A stretch of DNA of 64,000 nt from Entomohabitans teleogrylli (GTDB lineage Bacteria > Pseudomonadota > Gammaproteobacteria > Enterobacterales > Enterobacteriaceae), in NCBI RefSeq assembly GCF_001484765.1, contig NZ_KQ947376.1:248001-312000 (forward strand). The letters are read 5' to 3'. The notes below the pieces were generated by a model. It ran no database searches. It worked only from the letters and a program-made list of their open reading frames with translations, and was not told the origin of the DNA. Positions 20,042 to 29,199 of the stretch are shown here, piece after piece. The position numbers and the translations under genes were made by a program. Every line of letters begins with the position of its first letter. The first letter of the stretch is position 1.

Positions 20042-21226
20042 TTATCTTCCGCTATCCAGAGTGCGCAGGGCGGCGATCAACCGGCTGACGCCGCACTCCA
20101 GCTTGCTGAGCGGGCAGCCGACATTGAGCCGGATAAAGCCTTCCCCTTCAGCGCCGTATGTATAGCCGGGCATGATGGCGACTTTTTGTTGTTCAATCAG
20201 CGTCTGTTGCAGCGCGTGGTCGTCAATATGCAGCGCGCGCAGATCAATCCAGGCCAGATATGTCGCCTGAGGTGGCCGCCAGTCGAGCTGCGGGAAGGCG
20301 GCGTTGAGGGTGTCGGCGACATATTGTAGGTTGTTCTGTAAATAGTCGCGTAATGCGTCCAGCCATGGCGCCCCTTCGCGATAGGCGGCAATATGCGCCA
20401 CCAGCGCCAGTACGGCGGGGGATGAGAGACCGTCCTGGCCTTTCAGCGCCGCCAGATAACGTTGACGATCGCCGGCATTGTCGATAAGTCCCCAGGCGCC
20501 GGTCAGCGCCGGGATATTGAAGCTTTTCGAGCCGGAGCTTAACAGTGCCCAGTCCATACCGCCCACGGCGCGCCAGGGCGTATGGCGCTGCTCTCCCCAT
20601 ACCATGTCCATATGGATCTCATCGCTGATTACTCTGACCTGATGGCGCTGACAGAGTTGCGCCATGGTGGTCAGCTCTTGCCGACTCCAGACCTTGCCGG
20701 TGGGGTTATGCGGACTGCACAACAGCATTATTTTACAATCCGGGCGCGCCAGCAGGGTTTCCAGCCGATCCATATCACAGCGCCAGAGTCCGCCGGGTTC
20801 CGGCGCCAGCGGCGCGCTGAGTACATGGCGCTGATTTCCTTCAATCGCTTTGTAAAAGGCGTCGTAGGCGGGGGTATGGATTAATACCGCATCGCCAGGC
20901 TGGCTCCACTGACGGATCAACTGTGACACCATATAAATCACTGATGGGCCATACACCAACTGCCCGGCGTCAATAGCGCAGTCAAAGCGGCTCTGGTACC
21001 AGTGAGCAATCGCGCCGGTAAAATCGTCGTTTTGCCAGCGGCTGTAGCCCAGTACTCCATGCCGGAGGCGCCGCTGCAGCGCCTCCAGAATGCATGGCGC
21101 GGTCGGAAAATCCATATCGGAAATGGTGAAGGGCAATAAATTCGCCTGACCAAACCGATCGGCGACATAGTCCCACTGAGTACACCAGGTACCGTGGCGA
21201 TCGACAGCATGTGAAAAATCGAACAT
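20042..21226 (-). CDS. malY: PLP-dependent C-S lyase / maltose regulon modulator MalY
   Basis: A 394-residue fold-type I PLP enzyme with beta-cystathionase activity that also binds and inhibits MalT. The PLP lysine lies in SSGSKSFNIPALTG near 230; other active-site parts are FTISDMDFPTAP near 33 and SPHNPTGKVW near 170. The N-terminus MFDFSHAVDRHGTWCTQWDY is nearly identical to E. coli. It follows malX in one operon, with a strong intercistronic hairpin between them. Confidence 0.96.
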   Translation of the reverse strand: MFDFSHAVDRHGTWCTQWDYVADRFGQANLLPFTISDMDFPTAPCILEALQRRLRHGVLGYSRWQNDDFTGAIAHWYQSRFDCAIDAGQLVYGPSVIYMVSQLIRQWSQPGDAVLIHTPAYDAFYKAIEGNQRHVLSAPLAPEPGGLWRCDMDRLETLLARPDCKIMLLCSPHNPTGKVWSRQELTTMAQLCQRHQVRVISDEIHMDMVWGEQRHTPWRAVGGMDWALLSSGSKSFNIPALTGAWGLIDNAGDRQRYLAALKGQDGLSSPAVLALVAHIAAYREGAPWLDALRDYLQNNLQYVADTLNAAFPQLDWRPPQATYLAWIDLRALHIDDHALQQTLIEQQKVAIMPGYTYGAEGEGFIRLNVGCPLSKLECGVSRLIAALRTLDSGR

Positions 21227-21243
21227 AAAACCTCGTTAAGACG

Positions 21244-21271
21244 CCCCCACGGCGCCAGAACGCCGTGGGGG
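21244..21271 (-). other. malX-malY intercistronic hairpin
   Basis: A perfect 11-bp stem (CCCCCACGGCG/CGCCGTGGGGG) with loop CCAGAA lies in the 54-bp gap between malX and malY. There is no T tract, so an mRNA-stability or partial-termination element is more likely than a full terminator. Confidence 0.7.
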
Positions 21272-21280
21272 CCGCCATCG

Positions 21281-22873
21281 TTATGCTTGTACAGTGTGCA
21301 TCAGGGTAACCAGTTCATCTTTTACCGACTGTACCTGCGGGCCAATCACCACCTGTAAATTGTGCTGGTTTAACTGCACGACGCCAATGGCGCGGTTGGC
21401 TTTCAGCGCCGCGCTGTCTACCTGCGACATGTCTTTAACCGACAGGCGCAGCCGGGTGATACAGTTATCAAGGGTGACGATATTTTCCGCGCCGCCAAGG
21501 GCGGCGAGGATCGCCGGCGTGTTATAACCTGATTTGCCCGTTGTGCCGCCGGCAAGGCTTTTTTCCACCGCGCTGGCGACGTCACTGTCGCGCCCCGGCG
21601 TTTTGATATTAAAACGGGTGATGGCGAAACGGAAAATAGCGTAATACACCGCGAACCAGATGGCGGCCACTACCGGCACCAGATACCACTTCGTCGCCAG
21701 GCCGTGAAGAATGCCGAATACGACAAAGTCAATGATATTGCCATCGGTGTTGCCGATAGTGACGCCGAGGATCGCCATCGTGGTGAAGCCGAGACCGGTC
21801 AACAGGGCGTGAATCAGATACAGTACCGGGGCGACAAACAGGAACAGAAATTCCAGCGGTTCGGTGGTCCCGCCGACCACACAGGCGATAACCCCGGAGA
21901 TAAGCAGCCCCTTAATTTTATGGCGATTTTCCGGCCGCGCGCAGTGGTACATCGCCAGCGCCGCGCCAGGCAGACCGCCGAGGAATGCCGGCATTTTGCC
22001 CTGGGAGAGGAAGCGGGTGGCGCTTTCTGCAAAACCGTGAGTGGTGGGGCAACTCAACTGCGCCTGGAAGATGGTCAGAGCGCCATTGACGGTATGGCCG
22101 CAAACCTCCATGGTGCCGCCGGCTTCGGTAAAGCGAATCAGGGCCACCAGAATATGATGCAGGCCAAATGGCAACAACAGTCGCTCGCCGGTACCGAAAA
22201 TCATCGGCCCGAAATCCCCGGCGCTGTTGATGATGTGCCCAAGGGCGTTAATTCCGGCGGCAAATACCGGCCAGATGAGCGGGATCACCAGACCGACCAG
22301 GCCCATGACCACAGTGGTGACGATTGGCACAAAGCGGGTGCCGCCGAAGAAGGCCAGCGCGTCAGGCAGGCGAATATTATGGAAGCGTTCATGGAGCAGG
22401 AAAACAATCACCCCGACAATCACCGCGCCGAGTATCCCGGTATCAATGGACTGAATGCCAAGGATATTCTGGATATTGTTGGCCTTCAGTACCGCGGCAT
22501 CGCTGGTGGGCAGAATACCTTTGGTGGTCAGCCAGAAATTCACGGCAAGATTCATGACCGCATAGCCGACAAATCCGGCAAATGCCGCGACGCCTTTGTT
22601 TTCCCGCGCCAGGCCGAGCGGAATGGCGATACAGAACATCACCGGCAGGAAGCTGAACGCAAACGAGCCGATTTTGCCCATCCAGGTAAACAGCAACTGG
22701 AGGACAGGATTCCCCAGCGCCGGGATCAGCGTAATAACGTCGTGACTGCTCAGGGAACTGCCGATACCCAGCATGATGCCGCAAAACGAGAGCAGCGCGA
22801 CGGGCAACATAAAGGTCTTGCCGAGATTCTGGAAGAACTCCCAGAGGGTGATTTTCTGTGGTGAGGCCGCCAT
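21281..22873 (-). CDS. malX: PTS maltose/glucose-type EIICB component MalX
   Basis: A 530-residue phosphotransferase permease. The EIIC domain, with about ten membrane segments, occupies residues 1-410 (for example GTGERLLLPFGLHHILVA and GGTTEPLEFLFLFVAP). After a Gly/Ser-rich linker comes the EIIB domain, with the phosphorylated cysteine in NIVTLDNCITRLRLSV near 470. It can carry glucose and maltose in E. coli, though its natural substrate is unclear. AGGAG precedes the ATG. It is divergent from malI, which represses it. Confidence 0.95.
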   Translation of the reverse strand: MAASPQKITLWEFFQNLGKTFMLPVALLSFCGIMLGIGSSLSSHDVITLIPALGNPVLQLLFTWMGKIGSFAFSFLPVMFCIAIPLGLARENKGVAAFAGFVGYAVMNLAVNFWLTTKGILPTSDAAVLKANNIQNILGIQSIDTGILGAVIVGVIVFLLHERFHNIRLPDALAFFGGTRFVPIVTTVVMGLVGLVIPLIWPVFAAGINALGHIINSAGDFGPMIFGTGERLLLPFGLHHILVALIRFTEAGGTMEVCGHTVNGALTIFQAQLSCPTTHGFAESATRFLSQGKMPAFLGGLPGAALAMYHCARPENRHKIKGLLISGVIACVVGGTTEPLEFLFLFVAPVLYLIHALLTGLGFTTMAILGVTIGNTDGNIIDFVVFGILHGLATKWYLVPVVAAIWFAVYYAIFRFAITRFNIKTPGRDSDVASAVEKSLAGGTTGKSGYNTPAILAALGGAENIVTLDNCITRLRLSVKDMSQVDSAALKANRAIGVVQLNQHNLQVVIGPQVQSVKDELVTLMHTVQA

Positions 22874-22923
22874 GGTGACTCCTTGACCGGTTGATCCATT
22901 ACGAAGGATGAAGTTGCGGCGGA

Positions 22924-22939
22924 TGATAAAACGTTTTAC
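22924..22939. promoter_or_regulatory. MalI operator near malX
   Basis: GATAAAACGTTTTACC matches the E. coli MalI site GATAAAACGTTTTATC at 15 of 16 positions. It lies about 50 bp upstream of the malX start. Confidence 0.8.
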
Positions 22940-22949
22940 CTGGTTTTAT

Positions 22950-22965
22950 TGCGCGATTTATCACA
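22950..22965. promoter_or_regulatory. CRP site between malX and malI
   Basis: TGCGCGATTTATCACA keeps one perfect half-site (TCACA) and a degenerate left half. It lies between the two MalI operators, as in the E. coli malX-malI region, where CRP activates both promoters. Confidence 0.65.
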
Positions 22966-23002
22966 GAACTGGCGCATAATAAGCGGCTTAATAGAGCAGC
23001 AG

Positions 23003-23018
23003 GATAAAACGATTTATC
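23003..23018. promoter_or_regulatory. MalI operator near malI
   Basis: GATAAAACGATTTATC matches the MalI consensus at 15 of 16 positions and lies just before the malI ribosome-binding site, consistent with autorepression. The distance to the first operator is 79 bp. Confidence 0.8.
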
Positions 23019-23028
23019 AGGAGGGGGA

Positions 23029-24069
23029 GTGTCAGTCATAAATCCCGGCAAGAAAATTACGATTACCGATGTTGCTCTGGCGGCAGGGGTTTCGGTCAGC
23101 ACGGTCTCGCTGGTGCTGAGCGGGAAAGGGCGTATTTCCAGCGCTACCGGGCAGCGGGTGAACGAGGCGATCGAAAAACTGGGATTTGTTCGTAACCGCC
23201 AGGCGGCGTCGCTGCGCGGCGCCCAAAGCGGGGTCGTCGGGCTGATTGTGCGCGATCTGTGTAACCCCTTCTATGCTGAGTTGACCGCCGGTCTGACGGC
23301 GGAGCTGGAACTCCAGGATAAGATGCTATTTCTGACCCAGAGCGGGCGGCAGGGGCAGCATCTGGCGCGCTGTGTCGAGATGCTGTTGGCTCAGGGCGTT
23401 GACGGTATTGTGATCGCCGGAACAGTCGATGAAAGCGCCGCGCTGCGTGAGCGCGCCGGCGAACGTCAGGTACCGCTGGTATTTGTCTCGCGCGCCAGCT
23501 ACCAGGACGATATTGATGTGATTCGCCCGGACAACACCCAGGCTGCGCGTCTGGTGACGGAACACCTGATTCAGCGCGGGCATCAGCGTATCGCCTGGCT
23601 GGGGGGAAGTAGCTCATCGTTGACCCGGGCGGAACGGCTGGGGGGCTTTTGTGCCACGCTGTTGCAGTATGGGCTACCGTTCCACAGCGAGTGGATCGTC
23701 GAATGCGAACCCAGCCAGCGGCAGGCGGCGGAGGCAATGCTGGCGCTGCTCCAGCATAATCCGACGATCAGCGCCGTGGTGTGCCACAACAGCACTGTCG
23801 CCAGCGGCGCGTGGTTTGGGCTGATGCGGGCAGGGCGCCAGAGCGGCGACAGCGGGGTGGAAAGCTATCTCGGACAGCAGGTGGCGCTGGCGGCGTTTGC
23901 CGACGTACCGCAGGAACAGCTGGATGATATGCCCGTCAGCTGGGTGACGACACCTGCCCGGACACTGGGCCAGCTTGCCGCGCGGCGGATTCTGCAACGC
24001 AGTCAGCAGCAGGAGGACGGGATGCGCCAGTATGCGCTGGCGGCAAAACTGATTGCCTGGAAAAGTTAA
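23029..24069 (+). CDS. malI: LacI-family repressor MalI
   Basis: A 346-residue repressor of malXY and of itself. The HTH is at the N-terminus (ITDVALAAGVSVSTVSLVLS), followed by the hinge region and a periplasmic-binding-protein-like core (VGLIVRDLCNPFYAELTAGL). It starts at GTG with GGAGGGGGA upstream. The inducer is unknown. In E. coli the uid genes and hdhA lie beyond malI; here ydgA follows directly and convergently, with a shared terminator. Confidence 0.95.
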   Translation: MSVINPGKKITITDVALAAGVSVSTVSLVLSGKGRISSATGQRVNEAIEKLGFVRNRQAASLRGAQSGVVGLIVRDLCNPFYAELTAGLTAELELQDKMLFLTQSGRQGQHLARCVEMLLAQGVDGIVIAGTVDESAALRERAGERQVPLVFVSRASYQDDIDVIRPDNTQAARLVTEHLIQRGHQRIAWLGGSSSSLTRAERLGGFCATLLQYGLPFHSEWIVECEPSQRQAAEAMLALLQHNPTISAVVCHNSTVASGAWFGLMRAGRQSGDSGVESYLGQQVALAAFADVPQEQLDDMPVSWVTTPARTLGQLAARRILQRSQQQEDGMRQYALAAKLIAWKS

Positions 24070-24090
24070 CGGCCTCCACGGAGGCCGTTA
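24067..24090. terminator. Bidirectional terminator between malI and ydgA
   Basis: A perfect 10-bp inverted repeat TAACGGCCTC / GAGGCCGTTA with a 4-base loop begins at the malI stop codon. It separates the convergent malI and ydgA genes. T tracts are short. Confidence 0.65.
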
Positions 24091-24096
24091 CGATGA

Positions 24097-25671
24097 TTAC
24101 TGCTGTGGCGCTTCGGCCGCTGGCGCGGCTTCCTGTGGCGACGCGGGCAGGGTTTCGCCGGCGTCGTCAGCGCCATCGTCTGAAGGCAGCAGCAGATCGT
24201 CGCCGGACAGCCCGAACTGGCCGAGGAACTCCATCAGCGGCGCGGTCTGGCCGTTCAGCGTTACCTTACCATCGCTAAACTGCAGGCTGCTGGAGATCAC
24301 GTTATCTGTGGTGGTAGTGAGGCGGAACATCTGCCCCATCGCCGCCAGCCCCTGAACCTGCTGGGCCGCCAGTTTGTCAGCTTCCGCATCCTGATAACCT
24401 TCCAGACGCGCGACCTGGCCCATCAGTTCGCTGGCCATATCCATCGGGATCGCCAGTTTTGCGTCAAGATTTTTAACGCTGTTATTCAGCAACTGGTCCG
24501 GCGTGGTGGCGACGGCTGTCACGGTCGCCGGATCTCTGAGCTGAAGGGAAAGATTCAGGGTGCTTTCGCCCCTGGCGTTCTTCCAGCTCAGCGGCGCGAT
24601 GCTCAGGGTAGGATCATCTTTCAGCAGGACCGGGAAATTATGTTTAAACACTTCCATCACCTGAGCCTGGTACGCCTCTTGATCTTCCGCGATGCCCGGC
24701 TGGGCCAGCAGTGTCTGAATCTGCGCATTGTACTGTTCACTGAACTGACGTAGCGCCTGGATGTTCAGACCGTTGACGTTGACAGTCAGTTTGCCGCTAC
24801 CAAGATCGCGATTTTGCAGTTTCAGGGATGCCAGCGCGTAGTCAATTTTTATGCCAAGATGCTTGTCGCCAGATTCCGGCAGGGAGGTGGTGTTAACCGC
24901 CAGATCGTCCACGACAGCCAGCTCTTTACCCTCAACGGAAACGGCCATTTTGCCCAGTAGCATACGCTGCTCGCCAACAAACAGCCCCGGCGCATTCTGC
25001 CGGGCGTTACTGTCGATTTTTAACCCGCTAAGGGTTACCTGAATCTGTTGGCCGTACTGGTTAACAGTATGAATAACCCCGCCTTCAAGGTTCCCTTTAG
25101 CGGTGAAGGCATTGCCAGTGTTATCCAGATCAATGTTCAGTTGCCCGCCGTCAAAGGTCACTTTGTCACTGTTTTCCTGATGGCTGAAGGGAATCAGGGC
25201 GATATCAGTGGAGGTGTCGCCGCTATAGCCAATGCGGGTACGGGCATCAAAAAGGGATTTGTCTTTAGTGAGCGCGAAGAGTTGTTTAGTGCTGCTGGTG
25301 TTCGCCAGTTGGCTCTGAACGCTCGCCATTGCAGGCAGCAAATTAAAAGATTTCAACTGCGCCAGCGGGAAGGGGCCATGGTCGATATGTTCATCAAGGA
25401 CAATCTGCTGGCCGGGTTGCAGCCATGAGGATTTTGCCGCTTCCTGCGCCTGGATCACCAGTTGCGTCTGGCTGGAAAAAACGCCGCGCTGGTAGTTTTG
25501 GTAGCTGATTTCCAGGCCGGATTCCGGCGCCGCCGTCTTCAGATAGCTGTTTGCCTGTGCGGCCATCTCCGCCATTCGCGCTTCAATCTGTTTCCCGGTG
25601 TACCAGGAGCCACCCGTCCAGACAACGCCGAGCGCAACGACGACGCTGACCGCAACCAGAGATTTTTTCAT
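24097..25671 (-). CDS. ydgA: DUF945 family protein YdgA
   Basis: A 524-residue protein with an N-terminal membrane anchor (MKKSLVAVSVVVALGVVWTGGSWYTGK), then a long periplasmic DUF945 region containing SYQNYQRGVFSSQ and DHGPFPLAQLK. The C-terminus is Ala/Pro/Asp-rich and longer than in E. coli (502 residues). Its function is not known; it has been reported as an inner-membrane or periplasmic protein. I start at the ATG giving the conserved MKKSLVAV N-terminus. manA lies upstream on the same strand, about 100 bp away. Confidence 0.92.
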   Translation of the reverse strand: MKKSLVAVSVVVALGVVWTGGSWYTGKQIEARMAEMAAQANSYLKTAAPESGLEISYQNYQRGVFSSQTQLVIQAQEAAKSSWLQPGQQIVLDEHIDHGPFPLAQLKSFNLLPAMASVQSQLANTSSTKQLFALTKDKSLFDARTRIGYSGDTSTDIALIPFSHQENSDKVTFDGGQLNIDLDNTGNAFTAKGNLEGGVIHTVNQYGQQIQVTLSGLKIDSNARQNAPGLFVGEQRMLLGKMAVSVEGKELAVVDDLAVNTTSLPESGDKHLGIKIDYALASLKLQNRDLGSGKLTVNVNGLNIQALRQFSEQYNAQIQTLLAQPGIAEDQEAYQAQVMEVFKHNFPVLLKDDPTLSIAPLSWKNARGESTLNLSLQLRDPATVTAVATTPDQLLNNSVKNLDAKLAIPMDMASELMGQVARLEGYQDAEADKLAAQQVQGLAAMGQMFRLTTTTDNVISSSLQFSDGKVTLNGQTAPLMEFLGQFGLSGDDLLLPSDDGADDAGETLPASPQEAAPAAEAPQQ

Positions 25672-25772
25672 AACATTGGTATCCATGTAGTTAGCCGGGG
25701 TAAAACGCCCCGGCAGCCTGTTTAACCCTTCCAACGGGAAGCTTAGCAATCCCTGCTAAAAAGATCAGTAAG

Positions 25773-26951
25773 TTAGTTTAGCTTATTGAAGACCCGCGCC
25801 ACCCGGCCGCTGCCGGAAACATTTACCGGAGATTCACTGGCGCCGATAAAGGCCGATTCGCCGGGCTGGAGCGTTAATGTCTCCAGGCCACGGCTCAAAT
25901 GCGCTTCGCCGCTGACGCAAAAGATAATCGCCGCGCTTTGCTGGGCCAACTGGCGGCCTTCGCTGGTCAGGTCGTGCAGCGAAAAGGCGAAATCTTCGAC
26001 CGGAATCGGGAAATCCAGTTCATGATCGCCGCTAACCGGCTGGGTGAGTAACTGGCCGGCAGCTTTGGGCTCAAATTTGACGTTGGCCACCAGTTCCGCA
26101 ATATCAATATATTTCGGCGTCAGACCAGCGCGCAGTACGTTATCCGAGTTGGCCATCACCTCCAGCGCCACGCCGTTGAGATAAGCATGGGGCGTTTCGG
26201 CGAACAGAAACATCGCTTCGCCGGGCTGCAGTTTGACAACATTCAGCAGTAGCGGAGAAAACAGGCCGCTGTCATCCGGATAGAAGCCGGAAATAAAGCG
26301 AATGGTGTCCCACGGCTCCCCTTGTTGTTGATTGAGCACCGCGTTCAGCGCGCCGAGCGCCCGGGCCTTTTCATCCCCCTGCATATTCAGCAGGCTGGCG
26401 AACAACGAGCTGAGGCGCTGCGCATCGGGTTGTGCCAGAAAACCGGCGATTGCCGGATGGGCATCGGCCAGCGGCTGCATCAGGGAAACGATATCGCTGA
26501 ATTCGCGAAAAGCATTCATTGCCAGGAACGGAGTTAATGCAAAAACCAGCTCCGGCTTGTGGTTCGGGTCTTTGTAGTTGCGCTGCGGAGCGTCGAGCGG
26601 GATACCGGCGGCGTTCTCTTTGGCGAAGCCAATTTCTGACGCCTGTTTATTGGGGTGTACCTGAATAGAAAGCGGCTGATCGGCGCATAATACTTTGAAC
26701 AGAAAGGGCAGTTCGCCGAAACGCCGGGCAACGGCTTCGCCAAGCAGCGCCTGCGGGGCGGCGTCAATGACCTGACGAAGTGACCGCGTCACGCCATCGC
26801 TGTCCTTAACCTGCGAGCTACTTTTTGGATGCGCCCCCATCCACAGTTCCGCCATCGGTAGATTTCGCGGATTGGCAATGCCGTAGAGACGGGTAAGTGC
26901 GGTTTTACTCCCCCAACCGTAGTTTTGTACGGTGTTGATCAGTTTTTGCAT
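25773..26951 (-). CDS. manA: Mannose-6-phosphate isomerase
   Basis: A type I phosphomannose isomerase (392 residues) interconverting mannose-6-phosphate and fructose-6-phosphate. Zinc ligands and substrate loop are in SIQVHPNKQASE (near 97) and DPNHKPELVFAL (near 133), with the C-terminal metal-site segment HAYLNGVALEVMANSDNVLRAGLT near 255. Length and N-terminus (MQKLINTVQNYGWGSKTALT) agree with E. coli. It is divergent from fumA. Confidence 0.97.
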   Translation of the reverse strand: MQKLINTVQNYGWGSKTALTRLYGIANPRNLPMAELWMGAHPKSSSQVKDSDGVTRSLRQVIDAAPQALLGEAVARRFGELPFLFKVLCADQPLSIQVHPNKQASEIGFAKENAAGIPLDAPQRNYKDPNHKPELVFALTPFLAMNAFREFSDIVSLMQPLADAHPAIAGFLAQPDAQRLSSLFASLLNMQGDEKARALGALNAVLNQQQGEPWDTIRFISGFYPDDSGLFSPLLLNVVKLQPGEAMFLFAETPHAYLNGVALEVMANSDNVLRAGLTPKYIDIAELVANVKFEPKAAGQLLTQPVSGDHELDFPIPVEDFAFSLHDLTSEGRQLAQQSAAIIFCVSGEAHLSRGLETLTLQPGESAFIGASESPVNVSGSGRVARVFNKLN

Positions 26952-27179
26952 CTTTAATGCCCTGTAATATATCCGAATAAAAACTGCGACGTATTATACA
27001 CGTTATCCTGCAAACTGCGTCTTCGTTGGTGATGCGCCGGGGGAAGTAAAAAGTCGTGGCAGTCTCAGTTTTTGTTAATAAAATGTGTCAATATAAGTCA
27101 CCGATACTGGAGCGCGCTATTGATGGACGGTGCGCGAAAGTGTGGATTCAACATAACTGAAGTAGCAAGTGAGAGATAA

Positions 27180-28826
27180 ATGTCGAACAAACCCTTCTAT
27201 TATCAGGACCCTTTCCCGCTGGCAAAAGACGACACCGAGTATTATCTGCTGAGCCGGGACTATGTTTCCGTGGCGGAATTTGAGGGGCAGGAAATCCTCA
27301 AAGTCGATCCCCAGGCGCTGACGCTTCTTGCACAACAGGCCTTCCACGACGCCTCCTTTATGCTCCGCCCCGCCCACCAACAGCAAGTCGCTGATATCCT
27401 CCTCGACCCGCAAGCCAGTGAAAACGACAAGTATGTCGCGCTGCAATTCCTGCGTAATTCAGAAATCGCCGCGAAAGGCATTCTGCCTACCTGCCAGGAT
27501 ACCGGAACCGCGATTATTACCGGTAAAAAAGGGCAGCGGGTATGGACCGGCGGCGGCGATGAGGCGGCGCTGTCCCGCGGGGTGTACAACACCTTTATCG
27601 AAGATAACCTGCGCTATTCGCAAAACGCGGCGCTGGATATGTATAAAGAGGTGAATACCGGTACCAACCTGCCGGCGCAGATTGACCTCTATAGCGTTGA
27701 CGGAGAAGAGTATAAATTCCTGTGTATCGCCAAAGGCGGCGGTTCAGCCAATAAAACTTACCTGTATCAGGAAACCAAAGCCCTGTTGACGCCGGGGAAA
27801 CTGAAGGATTACCTGGTAGATAAAATGCGTACGCTCGGTACTGCCGCTTGCCCGCCATACCATGTGGCGTTTGTTATTGGCGGTACTTCGGCGGAAGCGA
27901 ATCTGAAAACCGTAAAACTGGCTTCCACTAAATATTATGACGCGTTGCCCCATGAGGGGAACGAGCACGGCCAGGCTTTCCGCGATGTGGCTCTGGAGCA
28001 GGAACTGCTGAAAGAGGCGCAGGACCTTGGTCTGGGCGCCCAGTTTGGCGGTAAATACTTCGCCCATGATGTGCGGGTTATACGCCTGCCGCGCCACGGC
28101 GCTTCCTGCCCGGTGGGCATGGGGGTTTCCTGCTCCGCGGACCGTAATATCAAAGCCAAAATCAACCGCGACGGGATCTGGATTGAAAAGCTGGAACATA
28201 ACCCGGCGCAATACATTCCCTCCTCTCTGCGTAAAGCGGGCGAAGGCGAAGTGGTGCGGGTCGATCTTAATCGTCCGATGGCGGAAATTCTTAAGCAGTT
28301 GTCCGCTTACCCGGTATCAACCCGTCTCTCCCTGAACGGTACCATCATCGTGGGTCGCGATATCGCCCACGCGAAACTGAAAGAGCGCCTGGAGCGCGGC
28401 GAAGGGCTACCGCAGTACGTCAAGGATCACCCGATCTATTACGCCGGCCCGGCCAAAACCCCGGAAGGCTATGCCTCCGGCTCTCTGGGTCCGACCACGG
28501 CAGGACGCATGGATTCGTATGTCGATCTGTTGCAGTCCCATGGCGGCAGCATGATCATGCTGGCAAAAGGTAACCGCAGCCAGCAGGTGACCGATGCCTG
28601 CCATAAACACGGCGGCTTCTACCTTGGCAGCATTGGCGGCCCGGCGGCGGTACTGGCGCAGCAGAGCATCAAGAGTCTTGAGTGCATCGAGTATCCTGAA
28701 CTGGGGATGGAGGCTATCTGGAAGATTGAAGTGGAAGACTTCCCGGCCTTTATTCTGGTGGATGATAAAGGCAACGACTTCTTCCAGCAGATTCAGGCCT
28801 CACAGTGTAGCCGTTGCGCGAAGTAA
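27180..28826 (+). CDS. fumA: Class I aerobic fumarase FumA
   Basis: An Fe-S fumarase of 548 residues converting fumarate and malate in the TCA cycle. Cluster cysteines are in TCQDTGTA near 105, in GTAACPPYH near 224, and in [10 protein letters not shown] near 311-318. The C-terminal domain contains [11 protein letters not shown]. The length is exactly that of E. coli FumA. It is followed by the stable class II enzyme fumC, the standard pair with a backup for iron starvation and oxidative stress. Confidence 0.96.
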   Translation: MSNKPFYYQDPFPLAKDDTEYYLLSRDYVSVAEFEGQEILKVDPQALTLLAQQAFHDASFMLRPAHQQQVADILLDPQASENDKYVALQFLRNSEIAAKGILPTCQDTGTAIITGKKGQRVWTGGGDEAALSRGVYNTFIEDNLRYSQNAALDMYKEVNTGTNLPAQIDLYSVDGEEYKFLCIAKGGGSANKTYLYQETKALLTPGKLKDYLVDKMRTLGTAACPPYHVAFVIGGTSAEANLKTVKLASTKYYDALPHEGNEHGQAFRDVALEQELLKEAQDLGLGAQFGGKYFAHDVRVIRLPRHGASCPVGMGVSCSADRNIKAKINRDGIWIEKLEHNPAQYIPSSLRKAGEGEVVRVDLNRPMAEILKQLSAYPVSTRLSLNGTIIVGRDIAHAKLKERLERGEGLPQYVKDHPIYYAGPAKTPEGYASGSLGPTTAGRMDSYVDLLQSHGGSMIMLAKGNRSQQVTDACHKHGGFYLGSIGGPAAVLAQQSIKSLECIEYPELGMEAIWKIEVEDFPAFILVDDKGNDFFQQIQASQCSRCAK

Positions 28827-28850
28827 TCGCTTTGTTGTGAGGTTAATCTT

Positions 28851-28877
28851 AACCGCTCGAAAGGGCGGTTTTTTTGT
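28851..28877 (+). terminator. fumA rho-independent terminator
   Basis: AACCGCTC and GGGCGGTT form an 8-bp stem (one G-T pair) with loop GAAA, followed by seven T residues, 24 bases past the fumA stop. It separates fumA from the separately promoted fumC. Confidence 0.9.
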
Positions 28878-29199
28878 TGTTGAATTGTTAATATTAAACC
28901 ACGGACGTTGGCAGGTGGAGCCGTCAACGGGCGCGCTGTCGCCACAGACGGCGAAAAGTTTCAGAATAATTATACGATGTTGGCCGGAGACGGCGGCGGG
29001 CAGACATGTCCGTATTTCTCAGGTGATGTGCGCAATCAATGTAACGATACCCTGAATATTCCGGGAGCATGAAGGCGGAGAGGCAGCGAATTTCCGGGCG
29101 CTCACCGTCGTCAGTGGCCGGGATGGGTGGCGAAAGCCAATCCACATGCGGCCTGAAGTATGAGGGGTGTACTTCCATATCGCGACGAAGGAGAAGGTA
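28878..29199. other. fumA-fumC intergenic region
   Basis: About 320 bp with no coding support; it should hold the fumC promoter. In E. coli fumC is activated by SoxS/MarA/Rob. I could not place a soxbox with confidence here. Confidence 0.5.

Noticed and set aside
21704-22864. 386-codon open frame antisense to malX
   Set aside because: It mirrors the malX codon pattern, with low-complexity charged residues and no domain; a shadow of a GC-rich coding sequence.
27060-27179. CRP or ArcA sites upstream of fumA
   Set aside because: Only loose half-site matches; not enough to report.
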